Assembly: GCF_038404985.1 (NCBI RefSeq)
Contig: NZ_JBBKBA010000002.1
Location: 682,001 to 746,000, forward strand
Origin: Ferrovibrio sp. MS7
GTDB taxonomy: Bacteria; Pseudomonadota; Alphaproteobacteria; Ferrovibrionales; Ferrovibrionaceae
DNA length: 64,000 nucleotides
Direction of reading: 5' to 3'
This document shows positions 46,463 through 56,700 of this stretch, one piece after another. Position numbers and translations under genes: made by a program. Position 1 is the first letter of the stretch. Each line of letters opens with the position of its first letter. Under the pieces are notes generated by a model. That model searched no databases. It saw nothing but the letters and a program-made list of their open reading frames with translations, and had not been told where the DNA came from.

Positions 46463-47476
46463 TCATGATTCGAAACCGACGCGCGGGTCGATCACGATGT
46501 AGAGGATGTCGATCAGCAGGTTCAGTGCCACATAGAGCATCGCCATGGTGAGCACGAAGCCCTGGATCGGGGCGTAATCGGAAGCGATCAGTGCCTCGAT
46601 GGCAAACGTGCCGATGCCGGGCCAGGAGAACACCTTCTCCACCAGCACATTGGCACCGAGCAGAAAGGAGAACACCATGCCCAGCGTGGTAATCACCGGC
46701 AGCATGGCGTTGCGGAAGGCATAGCCGTAGATCACCTTGGTTTTCGACAGGCCGCTGGCCCGTGCGGTGCGGATGAAATCGCTGCTCAGCACTTCCAGCA
46801 TCGAGGCGCGCGTCATGCGCGCCAGCGGTGCCAGGGTAAAGAAGGCCAGCGTGAAGGCCGGCAGCGCCAACTGCTTCAGCGCCGAGACGAAGGTTTCGCC
46901 ATCGCGCGCCAGCAGGCTGTCGACCAGATACAGGCCAGTGACATGCGGCGGCGTGGAGGCATAAATATCGAGCCGGCCAAGTGGTGCCGGCGCCCAGCCG
47001 AGCAGATAGTAAAGCACATAGATCAGCAGTAGGCCGCTGAAGAAGGCCGGCAGACTGACGCCCGCCGTGGTGATGACTCGGCAGCTATGGTCGATCCATG
47101 ACCCTGGCCGTGTTGCCGCCGCGATGCCGAGCGGCACCGCGATGCCGACAGAAACGATCAGGCCGATCAAGGTCAGTTCAAGCGATGCCGGCAGGCGCGT
47201 GGCGATCTCCTCCACCACCGGGCGACCGGTGGCAATGGAGTTGCCAAGATTGCCGCGTACCAGATCCTTCACATAGACCACGAACTGCTCGGGCAGGCTC
47301 TTGTCCAACCCGAGCGCCTTGCGGATCTGTTCGATGGCCTCCTGGCTGGCGGCGGGCCCGGCGAAATACACCGCCGGGTCGCCGGGCAAGGCGCGGGTGA
47401 GCAGGAAGGTGACGATCAGCACCCCGATGATGCTCGGGATGGCACTCACCAACCTTTTGCTGATCAGCCGCAGCAT
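46463..47476 (-). CDS. Oligopeptide/dipeptide-type ABC permease (DppB-like)
   Basis: 337 residues, six helices. Hallmarks are the N-terminal LISKRLVSAIPSIIGVLIVTF, GDPAVYFAG, LPEQFVVYVKDLVRGNLGNS and the EAA loop TARASGLSKTKVIYGYAFRN. Partner of the DppC-like permease. 14 bp after dppA-like. Confidence 0.94.
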   Translation of the reverse strand: MLRLISKRLVSAIPSIIGVLIVTFLLTRALPGDPAVYFAGPAASQEAIEQIRKALGLDKSLPEQFVVYVKDLVRGNLGNSIATGRPVVEEIATRLPASLELTLIGLIVSVGIAVPLGIAAATRPGSWIDHSCRVITTAGVSLPAFFSGLLLIYVLYYLLGWAPAPLGRLDIYASTPPHVTGLYLVDSLLARDGETFVSALKQLALPAFTLAFFTLAPLARMTRASMLEVLSSDFIRTARASGLSKTKVIYGYAFRNAMLPVITTLGMVFSFLLGANVLVEKVFSWPGIGTFAIEALIASDYAPIQGFVLTMAMLYVALNLLIDILYIVIDPRVGFES

Positions 47477-47490
47477 GGGTCAGCCGGTTC

Positions 47491-49107
47491 TCAGAGCTTT
47501 TCGAGCTGGCGGAAATCGAGCTGGCGGTGGAACCAGTAGGTATAGCCCTTGATGTTCTTCTGCATGCCGACATCAAGGATCTGCTGGTACATCGGCACGC
47601 GCGGCACTTCATCAATCGCCATCTTGATAAAGCCCTTCACCTGCTCGGCATACTTGGCCGGGTCTTCCTCATAGCGCGAGGCATCGATCAGGGCGTCCAT
47701 CGCCTTGTTCTGGTAGGACATGGTGTTGAACACCGCGTTCTGGCCATGGTAGCCCCAGAAGAAGAAGTAATCCGGGAAGTTCAGCCAGCCGCCAAAGCTG
47801 GCGATATGCAGCGGCCGGTTCTTCTGCAGCATGGCATTGCGGAAATTGGCGCCCGGGATCTTCTCGATGGTGGTCTTGATGCCGATCTGCGCCAGCGACT
47901 GCTGCAGCAGCACGGCTTCCGGTTCCGAAGCCGTGGCATCGCCAAGATCGATGGAGATGGTGGTCTCGAAACCATCAGGATAACCGGCCTCGGTCAAGAG
48001 CTGCTTGGCTTTGACAAGATCGGTCTTGTAGGGGAAAGGCTGCGGCCAGACCGCATCCTTGGGCGCATCGGCCGGACCGCCGGACATCGGAATGCCGCGG
48101 CCATAGATGGCAGTCTTGTAGATCTGCTCGAACGGCGTGGCATAGGCAATGGCCTGACGCACCTTCGGATTATCGAAGGGCTTCATGGTGGAGACCATGC
48201 CGACATATTTCAGCGAATTCTCCACCGGCACGCCGACAACCTTGTACTTGCCGGCTTCACCGAGCGCGAGCAGTTCGGCGGAATCCTTCTGCGGCATATC
48301 CACCGAGATATCGGCGTCGCCGCGTTCCATCAGGGCGCGGCGGTTGCCGGCCTGCGGCACCTCGCGCAGGATGACGCGCTGAATCTTGGGCAGCGGGCCA
48401 TTCTTCCAGTCGTCGTTGCGCACCAGGATGGTTTCCTGGCCCGGCGTCCACTTTTCCAGCTTATAGGCGCCGCCGCCGGCACCATTGGTCTTCATCCAGT
48501 CCATCGCCCACGGATCCTTCTCCGTGGCGTTCTTCTTGGCCAGCTTGGAATTGTAGATCGCAGGCACCACCACGGCCATGTCGGGCAGAGCCAGCTTGTC
48601 GCGCTTCGGCAGGTCGACGCGGAAGGTGTAGTCGTCCACCACCACGAACTGCTCCGGCTTGGTCAGCGAGCCGGCGGCCATCTGGAAGGTGGGGAAGCCA
48701 CCGACAGAGACGGCACGGTCGTAGGACCACTTCACGTCATGCGCCGTCACCGGCTCGCCGTCGTGGAATTTCGCGTTGCGGCGGATCTTGAAGGTGAAGC
48801 TCTTGCCGTCCGGCGAGACCGTGTAGCTCTCGGCCAGTTCCGGCACGATCTTGCTGTAATCGTACATCTGCGTGCCATCCGGCAACGTCTTGATGCCGAA
48901 GGAGACAAGGCGGTCATACATGTTCCACGCCGCTACATAGGAGCGGAAGCTGGTGCCGACGCCGTGGATGTCCATGCTGTTCGGGCCGTTCTCCACCAGC
49001 ACCAGCAAAGTATCCTTGCGGCCCTGGGCCTCGGCCGGTGCGGCAGCGCCCAGCAGCGATAAAGCGGAAAGTATCGTAGTGGCTACGAGAAAGGCACGGC
49101 GGCGCAT
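47491..49107 (-). CDS. Dpp-type periplasmic substrate-binding protein
   Basis: 538 residues from ATG 49105-49107 (MRRRAFLVATTILSALSLL), with GGAG 7 bases upstream. Signal peptide then a SBP_bac_5 fold: YDRLVSFGIKTLPDG, ELAESYTVSPDGKSFTFKIR, NAKFHDGEPVTAHDVKWSYD, NGAGGGAYKLEKWTPGQE and DNPKVRQAIAYATP. The family carries peptides but also opines, glutathione and other amides. First gene of an eight-gene operon that ends with the AtzH-like gene, so the ligand is probably the amide processed by the amidase. Confidence 0.92.
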   Translation of the reverse strand: MRRRAFLVATTILSALSLLGAAAPAEAQGRKDTLLVLVENGPNSMDIHGVGTSFRSYVAAWNMYDRLVSFGIKTLPDGTQMYDYSKIVPELAESYTVSPDGKSFTFKIRRNAKFHDGEPVTAHDVKWSYDRAVSVGGFPTFQMAAGSLTKPEQFVVVDDYTFRVDLPKRDKLALPDMAVVVPAIYNSKLAKKNATEKDPWAMDWMKTNGAGGGAYKLEKWTPGQETILVRNDDWKNGPLPKIQRVILREVPQAGNRRALMERGDADISVDMPQKDSAELLALGEAGKYKVVGVPVENSLKYVGMVSTMKPFDNPKVRQAIAYATPFEQIYKTAIYGRGIPMSGGPADAPKDAVWPQPFPYKTDLVKAKQLLTEAGYPDGFETTISIDLGDATASEPEAVLLQQSLAQIGIKTTIEKIPGANFRNAMLQKNRPLHIASFGGWLNFPDYFFFWGYHGQNAVFNTMSYQNKAMDALIDASRYEEDPAKYAEQVKGFIKMAIDEVPRVPMYQQILDVGMQKNIKGYTYWFHRQLDFRQLEKL

Positions 49108-49180
49108 GGCAGTCTCCAGTTCGGGTCCGATGCCTATTGCACTGCAACGGGCGTGCCATGGTGACGGCCCGTTTATGCGA

Positions 49181-49192
49181 ATTGTATGCACG
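49181..49192. promoter_or_regulatory. Operator-like half site on the dppA side
   Basis: ATTGTATGCACG contains the octamer TGTATGCA found in the dctP operator. It lies about 75 bases upstream of the dppA-like start. Confidence 0.45.
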
Positions 49193-49268
49193 TTGCTGAA
49201 ATGGCTAGGAGAATCACCACTCACCACCACCAGACGGTGCAGAGGTTGCAGCTTTGCGCAGAAACTGG

Positions 49269-49302
49269 ATTGCCTATTTAATATCCATACACTAGAGGCA
49301 AT
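49269..49302. repeat. Inverted repeat ATTGCCT-N20-AGGCAAT
   Basis: Perfect 7-bp arms at 49269-49275 and 49296-49302 around a 20-base AT-rich spacer in the middle of the divergent promoter region. Could be a second transcription-factor site. Confidence 0.4.
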
Positions 49303-49381
49303 ATGACTAAGTGCGCGGCAGCAGGATCGAGAAAAGTCGCATAATTTCAAGGCAATCGTGCAGTTATGGGCCGGTATGACA

Positions 49382-49393
49382 GTTGCATACAAC
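49382..49393. promoter_or_regulatory. Operator-like site in front of atzF
   Basis: GTTGCATACAAC has GTTG/CAAC arms around CATA and contains TGCATACA, the reverse complement of TGTATGCA. It lies 30 bases before the atzF start, where it could overlap the transcription start. Confidence 0.5.
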
Positions 49394-49422
49394 GACCTCG
49401 ACACCTCTTGCCGGAGCTTTCC

Positions 49423-51225
49423 ATGACTCTGCCCAGCCTTAGCATTGCCACCCTGCAGGCAGCCTATGCAGCAGGCGAAACCAGCCCTTCCAAACTGGTC
49501 GCCGCCATTGCCGAGGCGATAGCGGCCCGGGGCCAGGATGCGGTCTGGCTCAGCCTCACCCCGCCCGAAGCCCTGCTCAAGCGCGCCGCCGCACTGGAGG
49601 CCGCCGGCCCGGCGGGCAAGCCGCTTTACGGCATCCCTTTCGCGGTGAAGGACAATATCGACGTCGCCGGCCTGCCGACCACGGCGGCCTGCCCGGCTTT
49701 CGCCTATACCCCGTCGCAATCCGCGACGGCGGTGGCAAAGCTGGAAGCCGCCGGCGCCATCGTCATCGGCAAGACCAATCTGGACCAGTTCGCCACCGGC
49801 CTGGTTGGCGTGCGCTCGCCTTATGGTGTGGCGGTGAACCCGTTCAACAAGGAGTATGTGCCGGGCGGTTCGTCCTCGGGCTCGGCTGTGGCGGTGAGCG
49901 CCGGCCTGGTCAGCTTCTCGCTCGGCACCGATACCGCCGGCTCCGGCCGCGTGCCGGCCGGCTTCAACAACATCGTCGGCCTCAAGCCCTCCATCGGCCT
50001 GATCAGTTCCAGCGGCATGCTGCCGGCCTGCCGTTCGCTGGATTGCATTTCGGTTTTCGCCCTTACGGTCGCCGATGCCATGGCGGTGCTGGAAGCGGCG
50101 CGCGGCCTGGATGCGGCTGATGCCTATTCACGCAGCGCGCCGGCGGGTTTCCGCTCCACCGTGCCGCCCTGCCCGGCCAAGTTCCGTTTCGCCGTGCCTG
50201 ACAAACCGCAATTCTTTGGCGATGCCGAGGCCGAAAAGCTGTTCCATGCCGCCGTGGCGCGCTTTGAGACCATGGGCGGCGAGAAGCAGGTGATTGACTA
50301 CGCGCCCTTCGCCGAAGCACAGGCGATGCTCTATTCGCCGCCTGGCGCTGCCGAACGGGTGACGGCGTTGCATGATTTCTTCCGCGATCATGCGGATGCT
50401 TTCCATCCGGTGACGCGCGGCATCCTGGAGAGTGGCCAATCCGCCAGCGCGGTCGATCTCTACCGCATGCAGCAGCGGCTGCGAGCCTTGAAGCAGCAGA
50501 TCGACCCGATCTGGGGCGAGGTTGATTTCATGCTGGTGCCGACCAGCGGCACGATCTACCGCGTCGCCGAAATCCTGGCCGAGCCGCTGAAGCTCAACGC
50601 CAATCTCGGCTACTACACGAATTTCGTGAATTACTTCGATCTCAGCGCCCTTGCCGTGCCGAATGCGATGCGCGCCGATGGCCTGCCGAGTGGCGTGACG
50701 CTGATCGCCCCGGCCTTCTTCGAGGCCAAACTCGCCGGCTTCGGCGCCGCCTTCCATGCCAAGGCCAAGCTGCCGCTCGGCGCCACCGGCCATGCCCTGC
50801 CGGAAACGGCGGCAACGGCAGCACCGCCCTCGCCCAGCATCCGCATCGCGGTGTTCGGCGCCCATATGCAGGGCCAGCCGCTGAACCACGAAATCCTTGG
50901 CCTTGGCGGCCGCTATGTCGCCGAGATCAAGACCGCGCCGATCTACAAGCTCTACCGCATCGATGCCGGCGGCCCGCCGCGCCCCGGCGTGCTGCGCGTG
51001 GCAGAAAGCGGCGTGGCATTGGCCGGCGAAATCTGGGATCTGCCCACGGCGGGTTTCGGCGCCTTTGTCGCCGGCATCCCGGCACCACTCGGCATCGGCA
51101 CGGTGACACTGGCTGATGGCACCACGGTGAAAGGCTTCCTCTGCGAGGCGGCAGCGACGGTAGGCGCGGAAGACATTTCGCGCTTCGCCGACTGGCGCGC
51201 CTACCGCGCCTGGCTGGCGAAATAG
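49423..51225 (+). CDS. atzF: Allophanate hydrolase AtzF
   Basis: 600 residues from ATG 49423 (MTLPSLSIATLQAAYAAG) with GGAG upstream. The N-terminal amidase domain (about 1-450) has Lys in GIPFAVKDNIDVAGLPT, cis-Ser in GGSSSGSAVAVSAG and Ser in GTDTAGSGRVPAGFNNI. The C-terminal domain (about 465-600, IRIAVFGAHMQGQPLNHE ... GEIWDLPTAGFGAFVA) is the AtzF/DUR1-type domain that finishes breakdown. The family converts allophanate to CO2 and ammonia. Divergent from the dpp-atz operon. No urea carboxylase or biuret hydrolase lies next to it, so the allophanate should come from the amidase operon or elsewhere. Confidence 0.94.
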   Translation: MTLPSLSIATLQAAYAAGETSPSKLVAAIAEAIAARGQDAVWLSLTPPEALLKRAAALEAAGPAGKPLYGIPFAVKDNIDVAGLPTTAACPAFAYTPSQSATAVAKLEAAGAIVIGKTNLDQFATGLVGVRSPYGVAVNPFNKEYVPGGSSSGSAVAVSAGLVSFSLGTDTAGSGRVPAGFNNIVGLKPSIGLISSSGMLPACRSLDCISVFALTVADAMAVLEAARGLDAADAYSRSAPAGFRSTVPPCPAKFRFAVPDKPQFFGDAEAEKLFHAAVARFETMGGEKQVIDYAPFAEAQAMLYSPPGAAERVTALHDFFRDHADAFHPVTRGILESGQSASAVDLYRMQQRLRALKQQIDPIWGEVDFMLVPTSGTIYRVAEILAEPLKLNANLGYYTNFVNYFDLSALAVPNAMRADGLPSGVTLIAPAFFEAKLAGFGAAFHAKAKLPLGATGHALPETAATAAPPSPSIRIAVFGAHMQGQPLNHEILGLGGRYVAEIKTAPIYKLYRIDAGGPPRPGVLRVAESGVALAGEIWDLPTAGFGAFVAGIPAPLGIGTVTLADGTTVKGFLCEAAATVGAEDISRFADWRAYRAWLAK

Positions 51226-51238
51226 CCGACGAGGCGGA

Positions 51239-51982
51239 TCAGGCTTCGCTGTCTTCCATCTGCTGCTGGCGGCGGCCCTCGATCAAGGTCGCTGACGCCA
51301 CGCTGACCTTGCTGACATGCTCGCGCATGCTGTTTTCCGCCGCCTGGGCATCGCCGCGCAGCACGGCCTCGACGATGCGGTCATGCTCGGCGAAGGAATT
51401 GCCCAAACGCCCCAGCACACGGAACTGGCTGCGGCGGAAGGGTTGCACCCGGCGGCGCACCGACAGCGTGGTCTCCTCCAGGAAGCGGTTATGGGCGCCG
51501 CGATAGAGCGCGGAGTGGAACGCCAGATTGGCGGCGTCGTAATCCTCCATGCGGCCTTCCCGCACATGTTCCAGCGAGCGGCGATGCATCGCCTCGAAAT
51601 CGCGCCGCTCGGCGGCGTCCATGCGCAAAGCGGCAAGCCGGGCACAGAGCGCCTCGAGTTCTGACATCACCTCGAACATCTCGGCGATGCGCTGCTGTTC
51701 CGGGAAGGCGACGATAACGCCGCGATGCGGCCGGTATTCGGCAAGGCCAACGGCGGCAAGCTGGCGCAGGGCCTCGCGCACCGGCGTGCGCGACATGCCA
51801 TAGCGGTCGGCAAGGTCATGCTCATCCAGCCGGCTGCCCGGCGGCAATTCACCGGCCATGATCGCATCGGCAAGGCGGCGACGCAGATCGTCGGCCAGGG
51901 TCGGTCGGCCGCTGGATCGGCGCGGCGCGTCGTCGATCGAGAGGTCGAGCAGGATCTTGCGGGTCTCGGTGGTCACGGTCAT
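51239..51982 (-). CDS. GntR-family regulator, FCD domain (copy 1)
   Basis: 247 residues. Winged helix (about 28-95, LPPGSRLDEHDLADRYGMSRTPVREAL cited in part: SRLDEHDLADRYGMSRTPVR) followed by an FCD ligand/metal-binding domain (about 100-235) with His residues in FHSALYRGAHNRFL and AEHDRIVEAVLRGD. Convergent with atzF, 13 bp apart. Likely a repressor of the surrounding catabolic operons that responds to a carboxylate. It resembles the second GntR protein at 62377, sharing SRTPVREAL, PHRGV/PHKGV and FRRxQF. Confidence 0.9.
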   Translation of the reverse strand: MTVTTETRKILLDLSIDDAPRRSSGRPTLADDLRRRLADAIMAGELPPGSRLDEHDLADRYGMSRTPVREALRQLAAVGLAEYRPHRGVIVAFPEQQRIAEMFEVMSELEALCARLAALRMDAAERRDFEAMHRRSLEHVREGRMEDYDAANLAFHSALYRGAHNRFLEETTLSVRRRVQPFRRSQFRVLGRLGNSFAEHDRIVEAVLRGDAQAAENSMREHVSKVSVASATLIEGRRQQQMEDSEA

Positions 51983-52116
51983 GCACTTCTGTCCACGGAC
52001 GATCAGCGACCGTCCTCATCACAATAAACCGAAATCCTCTAGCGAATACCGTGCCAACTTCTTGGGCAGAGCCACAGGAGTCGTCGGATTGACATAATCG
52101 TGCTACCACAGCGGCC

Positions 52117-52785
52117 ATGGCTGACCTTGATCCCATCGCCCTGGTGCTGCACCAGGATTCCTGCCTGCTGGTGCTGAACAAGCCCGCCGGGCTGGCGGTG
52201 CATGCCGGCCCTAAAACCCCGGAAAGCCTGGAAAACCATCTCGAAGCGCTGCGTTTCGGCAACCGCTTCCTGCCGCAACCAGCGCATCGCCTGGACCGCG
52301 ATACCAGTGGCTGCCTGCTGCTCGGGCGGCATGAAAAGGCGATGCGGCGCCTGGGCCAGCTTTTCGCCGAGCATCGTGTGGTGAAAACCTACTGGGCCAT
52401 CGTGCAGGGCAAGCCGGCGGAACCGCGCGGCCGCATCGATCTCGCGCTGCTGAAAATCAACACGCGGCAAGGCTGGCATATGGAACCCAATTCCGCCGGC
52501 CAGCCGGCGCGCACCGATTACGAACTTTTGGGCAGCAACGGCAGCCTGAGCTGGATCGCCTTCCGGCCGCATACCGGACGTACGCACCAGATCCGCGTGC
52601 ATGCGGCATCACTCGGCTGCCCACTGCTTGGCGACGCGCAATACGGCGTGAACGGCGCGATGCCGATGCAATTGCATGCGCGCAAGCTGGCGATCCCGTA
52701 TCATGTCGAGAAAGCCGCGGTGCAGGTGGAAGCACCGCCGCCGGATCACATGATTGAGAATCTGCGCCTGCTGGGTTTCGCTTAA
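52117..52785 (+). CDS. RluA-family pseudouridine synthase
   Basis: 222 residues. The catalytic Asp is in HRLDRDTSGCLLLGR (about residue 58), with the flanking LVLNKPAGLAVHAG and RTHQIRVHAASLGCPLLGD motifs. No S4 domain, as in RluA/TruC-type enzymes, so the RNA target cannot be named. It converges with the SDR gene, sharing 4 bp at the stops. Confidence 0.92.
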   Translation: MADLDPIALVLHQDSCLLVLNKPAGLAVHAGPKTPESLENHLEALRFGNRFLPQPAHRLDRDTSGCLLLGRHEKAMRRLGQLFAEHRVVKTYWAIVQGKPAEPRGRIDLALLKINTRQGWHMEPNSAGQPARTDYELLGSNGSLSWIAFRPHTGRTHQIRVHAASLGCPLLGDAQYGVNGAMPMQLHARKLAIPYHVEKAAVQVEAPPPDHMIENLRLLGFA

Positions 52786-53534
52786 AGCATCTGCCCGCCA
52801 TCGACCACGATGGTCTGGCCAGTGACCCAGCTCGCCAGGTCGGAAGCCAGAAACAGCACGGTATTAGCCACTTCCTCCGGCTTGCCCATGCGGCCGAAGG
52901 GAATGCTGCCGAGCGTGGCGTCGTATAGCGGGCGGTTATGCTGGCGGGCCTGATCCCACACGCCGCCGACGAATTCGATCGAACCCGGCGCGACGCAATT
53001 GACGCGGATATTCTTCGCCGCCAGGGCCGCTGCCTGGGTCTGGGTATACTGGATCAGCGCTGCCTTTACCGCGCCATAGGGCGGCGTGCGCGTGCTCGGC
53101 CCCAGGCCGGAAATCGAGGAGATATGCACGATGCTGCCGCCGCCGGCATTCTGCAGATACGGCAACGCGGCGCGGCAGGCACGCACAGTCGCCAGCAGGT
53201 CGACATTGATCGAGGCGGCCCAGCCATCCTCGTCGTCGCTGCGGCCGAAGCCCGAGGCGTTATTGATCAGGATGTCGATGCCGCCCAATGCCGTGGCCGC
53301 CGCCTCAATGTATCCGGCGACGGCCTTGCCATCGGCTAGATCGCAAGCCGCGCCATGGGCCTTGGCGCCAAGTTCGGCCACCGCCTTGGCGACGCCCTCG
53401 GCGCCCCGGGCGCAGATCGAAACCGCCGCGCCGCCGGCCGCGAAGCCAAGCGCGATAGAGCGGCCGATACCCCGGCTGCCGCCCGCCACCACCACCCGCT
53501 TACCCTTGAATACCCCACCGAACACCTCTGGCAT
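52782..53534 (-). CDS. Short-chain dehydrogenase/reductase
   Basis: 250 residues from ATG 53532-53534 (MPEVFGGVFKGKRVVVAGGS), which has an ideal AGGAG 7 bases upstream; an ATG 15 bases earlier is less well placed. Classical SDR: GGSRGIGRSIALG nucleotide loop, NNASG, Ser of SSISGLG, YGAVKAALIQY (Tyr-x3-Lys) and the C-terminal FLASDLASWVTGQTIVVDGG. Substrate unknown. Divergent from the transglutaminase operon across 229 bp. Confidence 0.92.
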   Translation of the reverse strand: MPEVFGGVFKGKRVVVAGGSRGIGRSIALGFAAGGAAVSICARGAEGVAKAVAELGAKAHGAACDLADGKAVAGYIEAAATALGGIDILINNASGFGRSDDEDGWAASINVDLLATVRACRAALPYLQNAGGGSIVHISSISGLGPSTRTPPYGAVKAALIQYTQTQAAALAAKNIRVNCVAPGSIEFVGGVWDQARQHNRPLYDATLGSIPFGRMGKPEEVANTVLFLASDLASWVTGQTIVVDGGQML

Positions 53535-53763
53535 ACCGATCTCCTGCATGTGATTCTGCCCATAGGATAGCTCTTTCCGGAACCGGCGCTAGCCACCACC
53601 CGGTTTATGCCTATTTTATGATCAACAAGCCGCCTCATTGGGCGTTACCGTCGCCAGTCAAACACAAGTAGCACGCGGATTCCGCTTGCACTTCGCCCGG
53701 CATACCGATTGCATTCTTTTACAGGTTTCTTTGTGCAAGTTTATTGGCGGAAGGCGAGGACTT

Positions 53764-56700
53764 ATGAGCATTCAGGTTGCGCTGCACCATCGCACCACGT
53801 ATCGCTACGACCGCCTGATCAATTTGGGCCCCCAGACCATCCGCCTGCGGCCGGCGCCGCATTCCCGCACCCCGATCCTGAGTTATTCGCTCAAGGTCTC
53901 GCCGGCGGATCATTTCATCAACTGGCAGCAGGACCCCCAGGGCAACTACCTCGCCCGCCTGGTCTTCCCTGAACGCACGGACCATTTCGACGTCACCGTC
54001 GACCTTGTCGCCGACATGGCGGTGATCAACCCGTTCGACTTCTTCCTGGAACCGGAAGCGGAAAACTTCCCCTTCACCTACGATCCCGCGCTGCATGAAG
54101 ACCTGGCGCCCTTCCGCCGCCTCTCGAAGCCCGGGCCACTGCTGAGCAAATGGCTGGCCAGCGTCGACCGCACACCGAAGCGCACGGTGGATTTCCTCGT
54201 CGGCCTCAACCAGCGGCTGGCCAACGAGATCAAGTATCTCATCCGGCTCGAGCCCGGCGTGCAGACGGCGGAGGAAACGCTCGGCAATGCCAGCGGCTCC
54301 TGCCGCGACACGTCCTGGCTGCTGGTGCAGGCCTTGCGCCATCTCGGCCTCGCGGCGCGTTTCGTCTCGGGCTACCTGATCCAGCTTGTCGCCGATGTGA
54401 AACCGATCGAGGGGCCGGAAGGCCCGGCGCAGGATTTCACCGACCTGCATGCCTGGTGTGAAGTCTATCTGCCTGGCGCCGGCTGGATCGGGCTGGACCC
54501 GACCTCCGGCCTGATGGCCGGCGAAGGCCATATCCCGCTGGCAGCAACGCCAGAGCCGCAATCGGCCGCGCCGATTTCCGGCATGCTGGACGAAGCCGAG
54601 GTTGAATTTGGCCATGAGATGAGCGTGCGGCGATTCCACGAGACGCCGCGCGTCACCAAGCCGATCAGCGACGAGGCCTGGGACAAGCTGCTTAAGCTTG
54701 GCGACAAGGTGGATGGCGCGATCAACCGCGCCGACCTGCGCCTGACCATGGGCGGCGAACCGACCTTCGTTTCCATCGACGACATGGAAGGCGCGGAATG
54801 GAACACCGCCGCGCTCGGCCCGAACAAACGGCTGCTGGCCGGCAAGCTGCTGCGCCGCCTTGCCGACCGCTTCTCCAGCGGCGAGTTGCTGCATTACGGC
54901 CAGGGCAAATGGTATCCCGGGGAGCAATTGCCACGCTGGGCCTTGTCCTGCCATTGGCGCCGTGATGGTGAGCCGATCTGGAAGGACCGTGCACTGCTGG
55001 CCGCCGATGAGGATGCCGGCGATGGCGCCGATGTGGCCCTGGCCGATCTGTTCGCCGCCGCCCTCGCTGAACGCCTGCAGGTCGATCCGGGCCACCGTAT
55101 CCCCGGCTTCGAGGACGCCTGGTACTATCTCTGGCGCGAACGCCGGCTGCCGACCAATGTCGATCCGTTCAAGTCGAAGCTGGCCGATCCGCAGGAGCGC
55201 GCGCGACTGGCGCGCATCTTCGAACAGGGTCTGGACAAGGTGGTGGGCTACACCTTGCCGCTGCGCGCCGAACCGGGCAGCAATGGCAGCCGCACGCGCT
55301 GGCGTTCCGGCCCGTGGTTCTTCCGGCCGCAGACCATGTTCCTGCTGCCTGGCGACAGCCCGATGGGCTATCGCCTGCCGCTAGATAGCCTGCCCTGGTC
55401 GGCGCCGGGCGACACGCTCTACCAGTTTGACCGCGACAGTATGGAGGAGCGGCCGCCGCTGCCGCCGCATGACGTGTTCCGCGAGGCGCACAAGATCGTC
55501 GCCGAACGCATGCAGGCCTGGACCAAGGGCAGCCTCTATCAAGCTGCCGGTGCGCCGCGGGCGCAGCAGCCGCTGCCGGCGGATCAACAATCAGCGACCG
55601 ACGTGATCCGCACCGCGATCTGCGTCGAGCCGCGTGGCGGGCTGCTGCATGTCTTCATGCCGCCGCTGGAAAATGCCGAATACTATCTCGATCTCGTCGC
55701 CGCCATTGAGGATACGGCGGCGACGCTGAACCATAAGGTTGTGATCGAAGGCTATCTGCCGCCGCGCGATCATCGCCTGATACATTTCAGCGTCACGCCC
55801 GATCCGGGTGTGATCGAGGTCAACATCCACCCCTCCGATTCCTGGCGCCAGCTCGCCGAGCGCACCGAGACCCTCTACGAGGAAGCACGCCAGACCCGGC
55901 TCGGCACCGAGAAATTCATGCTCGATGGCCGCCATGTCGGCACCGGCGGCGGCAACCATGTGGTGATGGGAGCGGCCTCGCCCGCCGACAGCCCGTTCCT
56001 GCGCCGCCCCGATCTGCTGCGCAGCCTGCTTGGCTATTGGCAGAACCATCCGTCGCTGTCCTATCTCTTCTCCGGGCTTTTCATCGGCCCGACCAGCCAG
56101 CATCCGCGTGTGGACGAAGCGCGCGACGATGCCCTGGTCAATCTGGAAGTCGCCTTCGAGCAGGTGGCGAAGTTCGGCGACAACCCGCCGCCCTGGCTGG
56201 TCGACCGCATTTTCCGCAATGTGCTGGTGGACCTCACCGGCAACACGCACCGCACCGAATTCTGCATCGACAAGCTGTTCTCACCCGATGGCCCCACCGG
56301 CCGGCTCGGCCTGGTGGAACTGCGCGCTTTCGAGATGCCGCCGCATGCTCGCATGAGCCTGGCGCAGCAGGCCCTGCTGCGCGCGCTGGTCGCCGCCTTC
56401 GCCGAGCGGCCCTATACACGCAAGCCGGTGCGCTGGGGCACAAGACTGCATGACGAATTCCTGCTGCCGCATTTCTGCATGCAGGATTTCAACGACGTGC
56501 TGGAAGACCTCTCCGAGCGCGGCTATGCCTTCGACCCGGACTGGTTCTCGGCCCATGCCGAATTCCGCTTCCCGCATGTTGGCAGTATCGCGGCGCGCGG
56601 CATTGAACTGGAACTGCGCCATGCGCTGGAGCCCTGGCATGTGCTGGGCGAGGAAGCCACTGCCGGCGGCACCGCGCGCTATGTCGATTCCTCGATCGAG

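Larger units (their letters stand above)
49108..49422. other. 315-bp divergent control region between dppA-like and atzF
   Basis: AT-richer than its surroundings. It holds two copies of the operator core (49181-49192 on the dppA side, 49382-49393 on the atzF side) and a 7-bp inverted repeat spaced by 20 bases (49269-49302). No small open frame looks coding, and I see no ykkC/guanidine-type riboswitch consensus despite the allophanate hydrolase. Confidence 0.6.

Noticed and set aside
49108-49422. Guanidine (ykkC) riboswitch ahead of atzF or dppA
   Set aside because: Allophanate hydrolase is often under this riboswitch, but I could not find its conserved ACGR-type motifs or stems on either strand.
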